NCBI GenBank assembly: GCA_017599285.1
Contig: JAGFXX010000001.1
Span: 2,046,001 to 2,110,000 of the forward strand
Direction of reading: 5' to 3'
DNA: 64,000 nucleotides
From: Cereibacter azotoformans
GTDB taxonomy: Bacteria; Pseudomonadota; Alphaproteobacteria; Rhodobacterales; Rhodobacteraceae
The position numbers were made by a program, and so were the translations under genes. The notes under the pieces were generated by a model that saw only the letters and a program-made list of their open reading frames with translations, did not search any database and had not been told where the DNA came from. This document shows, piece after piece, positions 54,150-62,275 of this stretch; within the stretch, counting starts at the first letter, position 1, and every line of letters begins with the position of its first letter.

Positions 54150-55159
54150 CAGGTCCGCTCCCGCCGTTCGCGCGGTTGCGGGCGCAGCGGTATCTCCTTC
54201 AGAAGCCCGCCCACGCCCATCGCGGCGATGGCCTCGTCATCGACCTCGAGCCCGCAGGCGAGCCGTTCCAGCACCCAGTCCGCGCCGTTCAGCGCCGGGG
54301 ATCGGGCGCAGCCGGGCAGGCCGATCACCGGACGGGCGTCGAAGCTGCCGTGGAACAGCAGGTTCCCCGGATCGACCGGCATCCCGAACCGGGCCACCCG
54401 GCCGCCCGCCTGCCGCAGCGCCTCCGGCGCGGTGTCGTGGAGGTCGGAGGTGGCCGAGCCGGTCAGGATGAGCAGCATCTCGCCCGGCAGGCGCCGAAGG
54501 GCGTCGGCCATGGCGCCCGCCTCGTGGGGCGTCACCTCGCAGGCCAGAAGCTCCATCCCCAGCGCCGACAGCCGCTTTTCGACCGAACGGCGGCCCTTGG
54601 AGGTCAGCTTCGCCTCCTGCCCCGGCACCTCGGTGCAAAGCAGCCCTGCGCTCCGTCGTACGACGGGCAGGATGCGGATCGCGGCCCGCGCCAGCGCCTC
54701 GGCGCGCGCCAGCTCCGCCTCCTCCACCGCATAGGCGATGATCTTCACCGTGCCGACCAGCATTCCCGGCTCGACCCGCGTGAGCGGCGCGAGCGTGGCC
54801 AGCGTCAGGGCCGGATCGATCCGGTTGAGCGCATGGATGCGCGGGGCGTCGAGGGCCACCAGCCCCGGCGCCGTGGCGTTCAGGTTCACCCGCCCCGTGA
54901 AGGCCGCCGAACGGCCCAAGCGTGCCCCGGCCTCGTCGGGCACCAGCGCCGCGGCAAGACGCGCGGCGGCGGCATCCTCGGGCACATCCCCGGCCCCCAG
55001 TCGCGCCACCGTCACCTCGGTCACCTGTGCCGCCCGAAGCCGCGCGAGTTCGGCCGGCCCCAGCACGAGACCCTTGCGCAGCCGCCCCTCGGGCAGGACG
55101 AGCGAGTGGGCGAGGATCGACCCCTCGGCCTCGTCCAGCGGAACCGGGCCGAACCGCAT
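54149..55159 (-). CDS. Molybdopterin-binding/MoeA-like protein
   Basis: The product is 336 aa. It begins MRFGPVPLDEAEGSILAHSL, as in CTP- or MoeA/MoaB-like molybdopterin-binding proteins. A MoaB/Mog domain is in the middle (SALGMELLACEVTPHEAGAM; LLILTGSATSDLHDTAPEAL; IGLPGCARSPALNGAD). It is smaller than full MoeA (about 400 aa). The start overlaps the stop of xdhC (TGATG), so both are made together, suggesting insertion or modification of molybdenum cofactor for a specific hydroxylase. Confidence 0.83.
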   Translation of the reverse strand: MRFGPVPLDEAEGSILAHSLVLPEGRLRKGLVLGPAELARLRAAQVTEVTVARLGAGDVPEDAAAARLAAALVPDEAGARLGRSAAFTGRVNLNATAPGLVALDAPRIHALNRIDPALTLATLAPLTRVEPGMLVGTVKIIAYAVEEAELARAEALARAAIRILPVVRRSAGLLCTEVPGQEAKLTSKGRRSVEKRLSALGMELLACEVTPHEAGAMADALRRLPGEMLLILTGSATSDLHDTAPEALRQAGGRVARFGMPVDPGNLLFHGSFDARPVIGLPGCARSPALNGADWVLERLACGLEVDDEAIAAMGVGGLLKEIPLRPQPRERRERT

Positions 55160-56136
55160 CAGCCCCGCCTCAGCCGCTCGGTGATCTGGGCGAGGATCGA
55201 GACCGCGATCTCGGCCGGGCTGCGCGCGCCGATGTCGAGCCCGACGGGCGCATGGATCCGGGCGATCTGGTCCTCGGACACTCCGGCCTCCCGCAGCCGG
55301 TCCAGGCGCCGGGCATGGGTGCGGGGCGAGCCGAGGCATCCGAGGTAGAAGGCCGGCGTGGCGAAGGTGGCGAGGATGGCCGGATCGTCGAGCTTTGGAT
55401 CGTGCGTCAGCGTCACCACCGCCGTGCGGGCATCCGGCTCAAGGCGGGCAAGCGCCTCGTCCGGCCAATCCTCGAGGATCGTTTCGCCGGGGAACCGCGC
55501 GGCAGAGCCGAAGGCGCTGCGCGGGTCGATGAGGGTCGGCTCGAAGCCGGCGATCCGGGCCATCGCCAGCAGCGGCTGGGCGATGTGGACCGCGCCCACC
55601 ACGACCATTCGCAAGGGCGGGTTGTGGATGCCGATGAACCAGCCATCCTCCTCGAGACCCGAGCGGTCCGCGCGCAGGCGCGTGGCCACGCGGGCCTCCT
55701 CGGGCCCCGCCAGCCGATGCGCGCCACTCTCGGGATGCACCAGCAGCGCGATCGGCCGCCGGGCCGCGCGCGCCGCCACGAGATCGGCCAGCAGCGCCTC
55801 GGGCAGGGCCGTGCCGATGGGTTCGACCAGCACGCGGATCGTGCCGCCGCAGGCGAGGCCCACGGCAAAGGCCTCGTCGTCCGACACGCCAAACGTCATC
55901 AACCGCGAGCGGCCGTCCGCGCGTGCGGCGGCGGCTTCGGCAATGACCGCCCCCTCGACACAGCCGCCCGAGACCGAGCCCATCATCGCGCCGTCCCCGG
56001 CCACCACAAGCTGGCTGCCCGCAGGGCGCGGAGCCGAGCCCCAGGTCTCGATCACGGTCGCGAGGACGGCCCCCCTGCCCGCGCGGTGCCAGTCGAGGGC
56101 GGTTTCCGGAATGTCATCATGGCCGGTCAAGAGCAT
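55159..56136 (-). CDS. XdhC/CoxF family molybdenum-hydroxylase maturation protein
   Basis: The product is 325 aa. The XdhC_CoxI N-terminal motif is VIETWGSAPRPAGSQLVV with MMGSVSGGCVEGAVI; the Rossmann-like C-terminal domain is MVVVGAVHIAQPLLAMARIA to YLGCLGSPRTHARR. XdhC proteins bind molybdenum cofactor, aid its sulfuration and pass it to xanthine-dehydrogenase-type enzymes; CoxF is the CO dehydrogenase-cluster homologue. A TTG two codons downstream (56130) has GGGAG at six bases and may be the real start. It is coupled to the MoeA-like gene. Confidence 0.87.
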   Translation of the reverse strand: MLLTGHDDIPETALDWHRAGRGAVLATVIETWGSAPRPAGSQLVVAGDGAMMGSVSGGCVEGAVIAEAAAARADGRSRLMTFGVSDDEAFAVGLACGGTIRVLVEPIGTALPEALLADLVAARAARRPIALLVHPESGAHRLAGPEEARVATRLRADRSGLEEDGWFIGIHNPPLRMVVVGAVHIAQPLLAMARIAGFEPTLIDPRSAFGSAARFPGETILEDWPDEALARLEPDARTAVVTLTHDPKLDDPAILATFATPAFYLGCLGSPRTHARRLDRLREAGVSEDQIARIHAPVGLDIGARSPAEIAVSILAQITERLRRG

Positions 56137-56218
56137 CTCCCGTCGCTTGCAGGGATCATGCGACGGCCGATGCGGGGGCCGCCACTGCCAAAAGGTGGCA
56201 TGGCGGCCCCACGTCCCG

Positions 56219-58492
56219 TCAGTTCGAGGCGGTCCGCATCAGCGGCGTGATCAGGCGCACCGCCACGCGCCGGTTGCGCTGCTCCGGCCCGTCGGTGTCG
56301 ATCCGCAGATCGCCTTCGCCGTAGCCCTGGACCACCATGTTCTCCGGGGGAACGTCGAAATACTCGGACAGCGCCAGCGCCACCGATTCGGCCCGCCGGT
56401 CCGAGAGCGCGAGGTTCGAGGCCTCATCGCCCACGGCATCGGTATGGCCCTCGATGAGGAAGACCTCGCCCGGACGCTCGGCCACCATGTCGGCGATGGT
56501 CTGCCCGAGCACGGCAAGCCGTTCCGCCTGGCCCGGATCAATGGCAGCCGAGCCGGTCGCAAAGGTGATCTGGTCCACGTCGATGGCCGGGGCCAGAGCC
56601 CGGACCTCACGGTATTCCCGGATCTGGCGCAGGCTGTAGGTCCGGTCGAGGGTCCGGCTCCGGGCCTGTTCCAGCGCCTGCCGCAGTTCGCGCCCGTTCG
56701 TGGTCTCGACGAAACTGAAGCCCGGCGCAGGCTCGGGCAGGCGCGAGACATCCACCCGCTCCACCGGAGCCAGATCGTCGATCAGCCGGACCTCGCGGCC
56801 GTCGCGGTCGATCGCGGTCCGGCGCAGCACCCGGCCGGCCCCATCGCGGATAGTGACGATCTGCGTTCCGTCGGCGCGCGTCACGACCGCCCGGGTCGAG
56901 CCGTCATCGAAGCTCTGGGTCACGACCTCGGACCCCGGCCGGCGGAGCAGCGTGTCATCGTCCTTCAGCACCGAATAGGTGCCATCCGAACGCTGCACCA
57001 CGACCCGGTCTCCGCTGTTGGACACCACCTCGTCGCGGTTGTTGAGCATCGCCCCCACCGCAAGGCCACCCAGCGCAAGCAGGCCGAACTTCTCGAAGTT
57101 CGACAATCCGCTGTCGCGGTCGCTCTCGCTGTCACTCCTCTCCCGGCTGCCATCCAGCAGCGTCCGGAACTCCTCGTCGCTCGAACGGCTGTTGTCTTCG
57201 GTGATCTCCTCGGCCCGACCGGCGGCCTCACGCGCCTCGCCGGCGGCATCGCCGGCATCATCGGCAGAGGCCGCGGCCGCGGCAACGGCCCCGGCACCGG
57301 CTTCCTCGCTTTCGAGGATGCGCGACAGGAGGCTGCGCGCCTCTTCCTGATCGGCCGGAGAGCGTTCCGCCTCCTCGGTCTCGGCGGTCGTCTGATCGGA
57401 CTCGGCGGCCGCGTCCTCGTCCGCCTCCGTGCGGGCCGCTTCGGCCTCACCGTCAGCCTGCGCACCGGCACGGTCCGCGCCGCCCCCCGTGGCGTCGCCG
57501 TCGTCTTGGGTCGCGGCCCGGTCCGCTTCGGCCCCAGGCGCTCCGTCCTCGAGGTCTGCGGCTTCGGCCTCACCGTCCGGCTGCCCGGCGCCCTCGACCT
57601 CGCCTTCGGCCTCCGACGACGCTCCGGTCTCCGGCGCGGTTTCGGCAGCACCATCATCCTCGCCGGCCGCGGTCGCTCCCGCCGTGGCGGCGGCACCGTC
57701 CTGACCTTCGTCCGGCGCAGCATCGACCGGAGGCTCGGCATCCGCCTCGAGACGGCGGCGAAGCTCGTCCGCATCCGGCGCAGCCTCTCGCTCGACCGCA
57801 CGCTCCTGATCGGGCTCGCCCGTGGGTTCGGCGTCGACCGCCGCATCCTCAGGCGCATCCGGACTGCGCGCCGCGCCCTCAGCGGGCGGCGCCTCTTCCC
57901 CTGCCTGTTCGGCTTCGGCCGGACCCGCCTCTTCCCCCGCCGGAGCCGCTTCCTCCGGGCCGTTCAGGATACGGCTGATGCCCGAGCGTTCGGTTTCGGC
58001 TTCCGCCTCGGCCCCCTCCGCCTCAGCCCCGTCCGGTTCGGCCGCTACCGGCCGGTCTGCGGCATCCGAATCCGGCGCTGGCTCGACGGGCCGGGCAGCC
58101 TGCCCGGCGGGCTCGTCCGCCGTATCGACTGCGGCCCCGGCAGGCTCTGCAGCGTCGGCCTGCCCTGTCGCTTCAGCGTCAGCGGGCGGCGCTTCCTCGG
58201 CCGCGGCCGCAGGTTCGGCCTCCCCCTCGGCGTCTGGCGCAGGTTCGGCGCCGGCTGCGGCCCCCTCCTCGGCCGCAGGGGCATCGGGTTCGCCTTCGTC
58301 GGCCCCATCCTCGGGGGCATCCTGCCCGGCCGGCGCCTCGCCATCCTCGGCAGGCTCCAGCCCCGGCGGGCAATCCTCGGGATTGGCAGCGCAGCGCGCG
58401 GCTGCATCTTCCTGCGCGACGAGCGGCAGCGGCTGAAACGTCGAGAGCGCCACCGAAAGGGCGGCCGTTGTGGTCAAAAGACGGCTCTTCAT
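56219..58492 (-). CDS. OmpA-family protein with very long acidic low-complexity region
   Basis: The product is 757 aa. After a signal peptide (MKSRLLTTTAALSVALSTFQ, then PLPLVAQ) comes CAANPEDCPPG, and then about 350 residues made mostly of Ala, Glu, Asp, Gly and Pro. A hydrophobic GLLALGGLAVGAMLNN segment (about 465-480), a beta-rich middle domain (VVVQRSDGTYSVLKDDD) and a C-terminal OmpA peptidoglycan-binding domain (FATGSAAIDPGQAERL; EGHTDAVGDEASNLALSDRR) follow. It is probably periplasmic or outer-membrane. The acidic region could be an extended spacer. It lies between xdhC and another secreted low-complexity protein gene. Confidence 0.88.
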   Translation of the reverse strand: MKSRLLTTTAALSVALSTFQPLPLVAQEDAAARCAANPEDCPPGLEPAEDGEAPAGQDAPEDGADEGEPDAPAAEEGAAAGAEPAPDAEGEAEPAAAAEEAPPADAEATGQADAAEPAGAAVDTADEPAGQAARPVEPAPDSDAADRPVAAEPDGAEAEGAEAEAETERSGISRILNGPEEAAPAGEEAGPAEAEQAGEEAPPAEGAARSPDAPEDAAVDAEPTGEPDQERAVEREAAPDADELRRRLEADAEPPVDAAPDEGQDGAAATAGATAAGEDDGAAETAPETGASSEAEGEVEGAGQPDGEAEAADLEDGAPGAEADRAATQDDGDATGGGADRAGAQADGEAEAARTEADEDAAAESDQTTAETEEAERSPADQEEARSLLSRILESEEAGAGAVAAAAASADDAGDAAGEAREAAGRAEEITEDNSRSSDEEFRTLLDGSRERSDSESDRDSGLSNFEKFGLLALGGLAVGAMLNNRDEVVSNSGDRVVVQRSDGTYSVLKDDDTLLRRPGSEVVTQSFDDGSTRAVVTRADGTQIVTIRDGAGRVLRRTAIDRDGREVRLIDDLAPVERVDVSRLPEPAPGFSFVETTNGRELRQALEQARSRTLDRTYSLRQIREYREVRALAPAIDVDQITFATGSAAIDPGQAERLAVLGQTIADMVAERPGEVFLIEGHTDAVGDEASNLALSDRRAESVALALSEYFDVPPENMVVQGYGEGDLRIDTDGPEQRNRRVAVRLITPLMRTASN

Positions 58493-58584
58493 CGGAAATT
58501 CCTTTCATTCCTGATCCGGCGGGCAACGCCCGGACCGTTCCTGCTGCAGAAAAACCTTGATCCTGTCGTTTCGTTCCCGAGCCA

Positions 58585-58594
58585 CCTCAACAGG
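58585..58594 (-). promoter_or_regulatory. 10-mer shared upstream of both secreted low-complexity genes (copy at the OmpA gene)
   Basis: CCTGTTGAGG on the minus strand lies 93-102 bp before the OmpA-gene ATG. The same 10-mer occurs 55-64 bp before the neighbouring repeat-protein gene. TTGAGG could be a -35 box, but no good -10 follows. Confidence 0.3.
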
Positions 58595-58650
58595 CGCGGC
58601 TTGTTCCCGTGCCTGGCCACCACCTTGCACCACCGGCCGTCGCAGCCATG

Positions 58651-58681
58651 AAAAAAGCCGCCGCTCTTGCCGAGCGGCGGC
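58651..58681 (-). terminator. Intrinsic terminator of the secreted repeat-protein gene
   Basis: A perfect 10-bp stem GCCGCCGCTC/GAGCGGCGGC with a 5-nt loop is followed on the minus strand by TTTTTT. It starts 21 bp after the stop at 58703 and separates this gene from the OmpA gene. Confidence 0.9.
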
Positions 58682-58702
58682 TTTCCTGACGCACTCTGCC
58701 GA

Positions 58703-59131
58703 TTATTGCACGGGAACCGCGCCCTGCGAATCGTCCGTCCCGTCGGGCTGCTCGGTGCCCGGAACCGTCGGAGCGTTGCCGTCGGTCACCACGCCACCGC
58801 CCGTGGACGACGGATCAACCGGAGCCGCCGACTGCGAGTCGTCCGTGCCGCCGGGCGTCTCGGCGCCCGGAACCATCGGCGTCATCTCGGTATTGCCCGA
58901 GACACCTCCGCCGGTCGAGCTGGTCGGATCGACCGGAGGCGCGGCCGTGGAATCATCCGTGCCGTCCGGGGACTCGGCGCCCGGCACCGAAGCGGCACCC
59001 GGCGGGCAGGTCACGGTGGCGGAGGGAATGCAGTCCTCCGTGGTCGTGGTCTGCGCGGCGGCGGCCAGCGGCTGAAGCGCGAAAAGGCCAAGCGACAGGG
59101 CGGCGGTCGTCTGGAGCAGTCTGAAGCTCAT
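58703..59131 (-). CDS. Secreted low-complexity protein with three imperfect repeats
   Basis: The product is 142 aa. A signal peptide (MSFRLLQTTAALSLGLFALQ, then PLAAAAQ) precedes two cysteines (EDCIPSATVTCPPG). The mature part has three copies of VPGxExPxGTDDSxxAxPVD joined by TSSTGGGVSG-like linkers. The N-terminus closely parallels that of the OmpA-family protein next door (RLLxTTAALS..L...QPL...AQ, then CPPG). AAAGGA precedes the ATG, and an intrinsic terminator follows. I do not know the family; a surface, envelope or matrix role is only inferred. Confidence 0.8.
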   Translation of the reverse strand: MSFRLLQTTAALSLGLFALQPLAAAAQTTTTEDCIPSATVTCPPGAASVPGAESPDGTDDSTAAPPVDPTSSTGGGVSGNTEMTPMVPGAETPGGTDDSQSAAPVDPSSTGGGVVTDGNAPTVPGTEQPDGTDDSQGAVPVQ

Positions 59132-59185
59132 CGTCGTTCCTTTCTGTCCATGATCCCGGCCTGTGGGACCCGGATCTGCATGGCG

Positions 59186-59195
59186 CCTCAACAGG
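59186..59195 (-). promoter_or_regulatory. 10-mer shared upstream of both secreted low-complexity genes (copy at the repeat-protein gene)
   Basis: CCTGTTGAGG on the minus strand lies 55-64 bp before the ATG of the repeat-protein gene and matches the copy at 58585-58594. Confidence 0.3.
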
Positions 59196-59272
59196 CAGGG
59201 GACCGGAGCGTTCCAAGCGCGCCGACCGGGCTGGATAACAGATGTGTGAAAACCGCCGGACCCGCAGGCCTG

Positions 59273-60469
59273 TCAGCGCCGCGAGAGCGCCTCGGCCAGA
59301 GCTTCGAGCGAGGCCACCGAATGGGCCGCACGCAGACTGTCCACATGGGGCAGCATGGCGCGGATGCCGCCCGCCCGCGGGGCAAAACCCTCCCAACGCA
59401 GGAGCGGGTTGAGCCAGATGAGCCGCCGGGCCGAGAGATGCAGACGCTCCATCTCGCGGGCAAGCGCCACAGGGTCGCCGCGGTCGAGCCCGTCGGTGAT
59501 CAGAAGCACCACCGCCCCCTGCCCCAGTACCCGGCGCGACCAATCCCGGTTGAAGACGTGGAGGCAGTCGCCGATCCGTGTCCCGCCGGACCAGTCCTGC
59601 GCCTCGGCCCCCGCAGCCGCCAGCGCGGCATCCACGTCCCGGCGGCGCAGGTGGCGCGTGATGTCGGTAAGCCGCGTGCCGAAGGTGAAGGCATGGACCC
59701 GCGCCCAGCCCTGCCCCTTTCGGTTGGCGACTGCGTGAATGAAGTGGAGAACCAGCCGCGAATAGCGCGACATGGACCCGGAGATGTCGCAGAGCACCAC
59801 GAGGTTCGGCCAGCGCAGCGCCCGACGGCGGCGGGCGAGCGCGGGGATCTCGCCGCCCTGCCGCAGCGCCCGCACCAGCGTCCGGCGCAGATCGACCCGC
59901 GGCCCGCCCGCGGCGGCAACCAGACGCCGCGAGCGGATCGGCGGCACCGGCAGCGACAGCCGCGCGAGCATGCGCCGGGCCTCGTCCATCTCGGCTGTGG
60001 ACATCTGCTCGAAATCGAGCCGCTTCAGCCGCTCCTGCTCCGAGGCGGTTTCGGCGGCGTCGATCTCGATGAGGCTGCCTTCGGGCTCGGGCGCGGCGCG
60101 CTCGGGTCGCGGAGCGCCATCGAGCAGCGCCTCGGCCGCGCGCTTCTCGGCGGGATCGGGCGGTCGATCCTCGGGCGCGGCGCGCAGCTGCGGCAGGAGG
60201 AGGCTCATCATCTGCTCGAGGAACTGCGGGTCGCGCCAGAAGAGGCGGAAGACCTGCGCGAAGGTGGCACGATGCTCGGGGCGCGAGACGAAGCAGGCGT
60301 GGAGCGTCCAGTAGAAATCCTCGCGCGAGGTGAAGCCGGTGGCCTCGACGGCGCGGACGGCATCGGCCACGCGGCCCGAGCCGATGGGCAGGCCCGCCTT
60401 GCGAAGCGCGCGGGCGAACCACAGGATGTTGCGGGTGAGGCTGCCGTCGGAGGGGGCCTGGAGTTCCAT
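59273..60469 (-). CDS. VWA-domain protein, CoxE family
   Basis: The product is 398 aa. The N-terminal half is helical (SLTRNILWFARALRKAGLPI; EATGFTSREDFYWTLHACFV); the von Willebrand A domain has the MIDAS motif VVLCDISGSMSRYSRL and LLITDGLDRGDP. In CO dehydrogenase clusters CoxE works with the MoxR-type ATPase CoxD in maturing the active site. It follows the MoxR gene on the same strand, with a 104-bp gap that holds repeat copy 6. Confidence 0.88.
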   Translation of the reverse strand: MELQAPSDGSLTRNILWFARALRKAGLPIGSGRVADAVRAVEATGFTSREDFYWTLHACFVSRPEHRATFAQVFRLFWRDPQFLEQMMSLLLPQLRAAPEDRPPDPAEKRAAEALLDGAPRPERAAPEPEGSLIEIDAAETASEQERLKRLDFEQMSTAEMDEARRMLARLSLPVPPIRSRRLVAAAGGPRVDLRRTLVRALRQGGEIPALARRRRALRWPNLVVLCDISGSMSRYSRLVLHFIHAVANRKGQGWARVHAFTFGTRLTDITRHLRRRDVDAALAAAGAEAQDWSGGTRIGDCLHVFNRDWSRRVLGQGAVVLLITDGLDRGDPVALAREMERLHLSARRLIWLNPLLRWEGFAPRAGGIRAMLPHVDSLRAAHSVASLEALAEALSRR

Positions 60470-60489
60470 CGCTCAGGCCCGGTGGAGCG

Positions 60490-60569
60490 GGCGCCGGGGG
60501 GCTGTCTGCCCCCCGCGCCTCCGGCCGGGGCCGGAGGCCCCCCCGAGGATATTTGGGCCAGACTGAAAG
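60490..60569 (+). repeat. Dispersed hairpin/AT-core repeat, copy 6 (two hairpins)
   Basis: The plus strand has an 8-bp stem CGGGGGGC/GCCCCCCG, then a 9-bp stem GCCTCCGGC/GCCGGAGGC, followed by GAGGATATTTGGGCCAG and ACTGAAAG. It lies between the MoxR and VWA genes of one likely operon, so it could act as an intra-operon attenuator or processing site. Confidence 0.8.
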
Positions 60570-60573
60570 AGGC

Positions 60574-61488
60574 TCATGCCGGTGCGAGGTCGCGGCGGGC
60601 CTCGTCCAGAAGGCGGCGCGCCTCGGAGCCCTGGATCTTCTGGATGTCGTCCTGATATTTCAGGAGCGCGCCCAGCGTGTCGGCGATGAGTTCGGGCGAG
60701 AGTTCGATCACGTCGAGCGCGAGCAGGCATTTGGCCCAGTCGATCGTCTCGGCCACGCCGGGGCGCTTGAAGAGATCCTCGCGGCGCAGGCGCTGGACGA
60801 AGGCCACGATCTCGCGGCTGAGCGCCTCCTGCGCTTCGGGCGCGCGGGCGGCGAGGATGCGGGCCTCGCGCGGGAAATCGGGGTAGTCCACCCAATGATA
60901 GAGGCAGCGGCGCTTGAGCGCGTCATGCACCTCGCGCGTCCGGTTCGAGGTGAGGATCACGATGGGCGGTTCGGGGGCCCGGATGGTGCCAAGCTCGGGG
61001 ATCGTGACCTGGAAATCCGAGAGCGCCTCGAGCAGGAAGGCCTCGAAGGGCTCGTCGGTGCGGTCAAGCTCGTCGATGAGCAGGACGGGGGCGCCCCCGG
61101 GCTGGGGACGCATGGCCTGCAGGAGCGGGCGCTCGATCAGATAGTCCTCGGTGAAGAGCTCGGTGCGCAGGCTGTCGCGGTCGGCCGCACCCGACGCCTC
61201 GGCGGCGCGGATCGCGATCATCTGGGCGGCAAAGTTCCAGTCGGCCACGGCGGAAGCCGCGTCGAGGCCCTCGTAGCACTGAAGCCGGATCAGGCGGCGG
61301 CCCAGCGCGGCGGCGAGCGCCTTGGCGATCTCGGTCTTGCCGGTGCCGGCCTCGCCCTCGAGAAAGAGCGGACGGCCGAGCCTGAGGGCCAGGAACACGA
61401 CCGTGGCGAGGGCCCGGTCGCTCACATAGCCCTGCTCGGCCAGAAGGGCGGCGGCGGCGTCGATCGAGGCGGGGAGAGGATGGGTCAA
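60574..61488 (-). CDS. MoxR-family AAA+ ATPase (CoxD-like), TTG start
   Basis: The product is 304 aa. Walker A is LFLEGEAGTGKTEIAKAL, Walker B VLLIDELDRTDEPFEAF and sensor 1 VILTSNRTREVH. MoxR ATPases act as chaperones for metallo-enzymes with partner VWA proteins; CoxD aids assembly of the Mo/Cu site of CO dehydrogenase. The TTG at 61488 is taken as start because GGAG stands 7 bases upstream and the family starts near this point; the longer ORF upstream is compositionally odd. It is the first gene of the pair with the VWA protein. Confidence 0.9.
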   Translation of the reverse strand: MTHPLPASIDAAAALLAEQGYVSDRALATVVFLALRLGRPLFLEGEAGTGKTEIAKALAAALGRRLIRLQCYEGLDAASAVADWNFAAQMIAIRAAEASGAADRDSLRTELFTEDYLIERPLLQAMRPQPGGAPVLLIDELDRTDEPFEAFLLEALSDFQVTIPELGTIRAPEPPIVILTSNRTREVHDALKRRCLYHWVDYPDFPREARILAARAPEAQEALSREIVAFVQRLRREDLFKRPGVAETIDWAKCLLALDVIELSPELIADTLGALLKYQDDIQKIQGSEARRLLDEARRDLAPA

Positions 61489-61660
61489 GACGGCACTCCG
61501 GTTGCAGGCGCGAGGTTGGCCGAGGTGGCCCGGAGCGGTCAAGCGCCGGCCGCGGCTCTGCGACCAAGGTGGGGGCGCGGCCGATCGGAAGCGGGCGGAG
61601 GGCGGAGCCTCCTGCACCCGAGCCCGCAGGGAGGTGTGCGCCGCCGGCGCGTCAGGGCCC

Positions 61661-62179
61661 TCAGGCCAGGCTGTCCTGTCCGGGAGGGGCAAGCGCCGCA
61701 TGGGCCGCGGCGGCGGCCTCGTCATAGGCGGCGGCAAGCACGGGATCCGTGGCGCGGCAGGCTTGGGCCACTCGATCCGCGCGGGACAGATAGGCCGCCA
61801 GCGCCTCTGGGTCCCACTCTCCCGGCCCGCTGGAGGTGAGGGCCGCGAGGTTCGACGCCTTGTCGGCGAGCCGCAGGCGTTGCGCGGACGGTGAGAGGCC
61901 GCGGGCGTCCTCCTCCGGCGGATCGGTCACCTCGGCCACCAGCCGCGCCACCTCGGGCCCGAAGAGCGCCTCGATCTGCTCCTGCGTGGCGCCGGCCTTC
62001 TCGACCGTGTCGTGCAGCAGGGCCGCGAGCACCAGCACCTCGTCGGCTGCGGGACTGCGGGCCACCCGAAGCGCCACATCGATCGGGTGGTTGATGTAGG
62101 GATGGGCGGCATGGCCCTTCTGCCGCGCGCCGGCGTGCAGGCGCGCGGCGAAGGCGCAGGCTTCGAGCAGTCTCTGCAT
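61661..62179 (-). CDS. HD-domain phosphohydrolase (SpoT/MESH1-like small type)
   Basis: The product is 172 aa. The HD pattern is ARLHAGARQKGHAAHPYINH with HPIDVALRVA, then LLHDTVEKAG (HD pair) and the downstream RLADKASNLAAL. This is the layout of the hydrolase half of RelA/SpoT enzymes and of small MESH1-type alarmone hydrolases. Hydrolysis of (p)ppGpp is possible but not shown. AAGGAG precedes the ATG. It is divergent from pyrC. Confidence 0.87.
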   Translation of the reverse strand: MQRLLEACAFAARLHAGARQKGHAAHPYINHPIDVALRVARSPAADEVLVLAALLHDTVEKAGATQEQIEALFGPEVARLVAEVTDPPEEDARGLSPSAQRLRLADKASNLAALTSSGPGEWDPEALAAYLSRADRVAQACRATDPVLAAAYDEAAAAAHAALAPPGQDSLA

Positions 62180-62275
62180 GGCGTCTCCTTTCGAGGGGCG
62201 AACGTGCGGCGGGGCCGCACGTTCCCGGGGATCGACTCACTGGAAAAGGTGCGTCCTTTGCAGTAGGCGGCAGGC

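Noticed and set aside
55358-58651. 1097-codon plus-strand frame opposite xdhC and the OmpA gene
   Set aside because: The minus-strand genes have signal peptide, XdhC and OmpA motifs; the plus frame is Arg/Ser/Gly-rich noise created by the low-complexity region.
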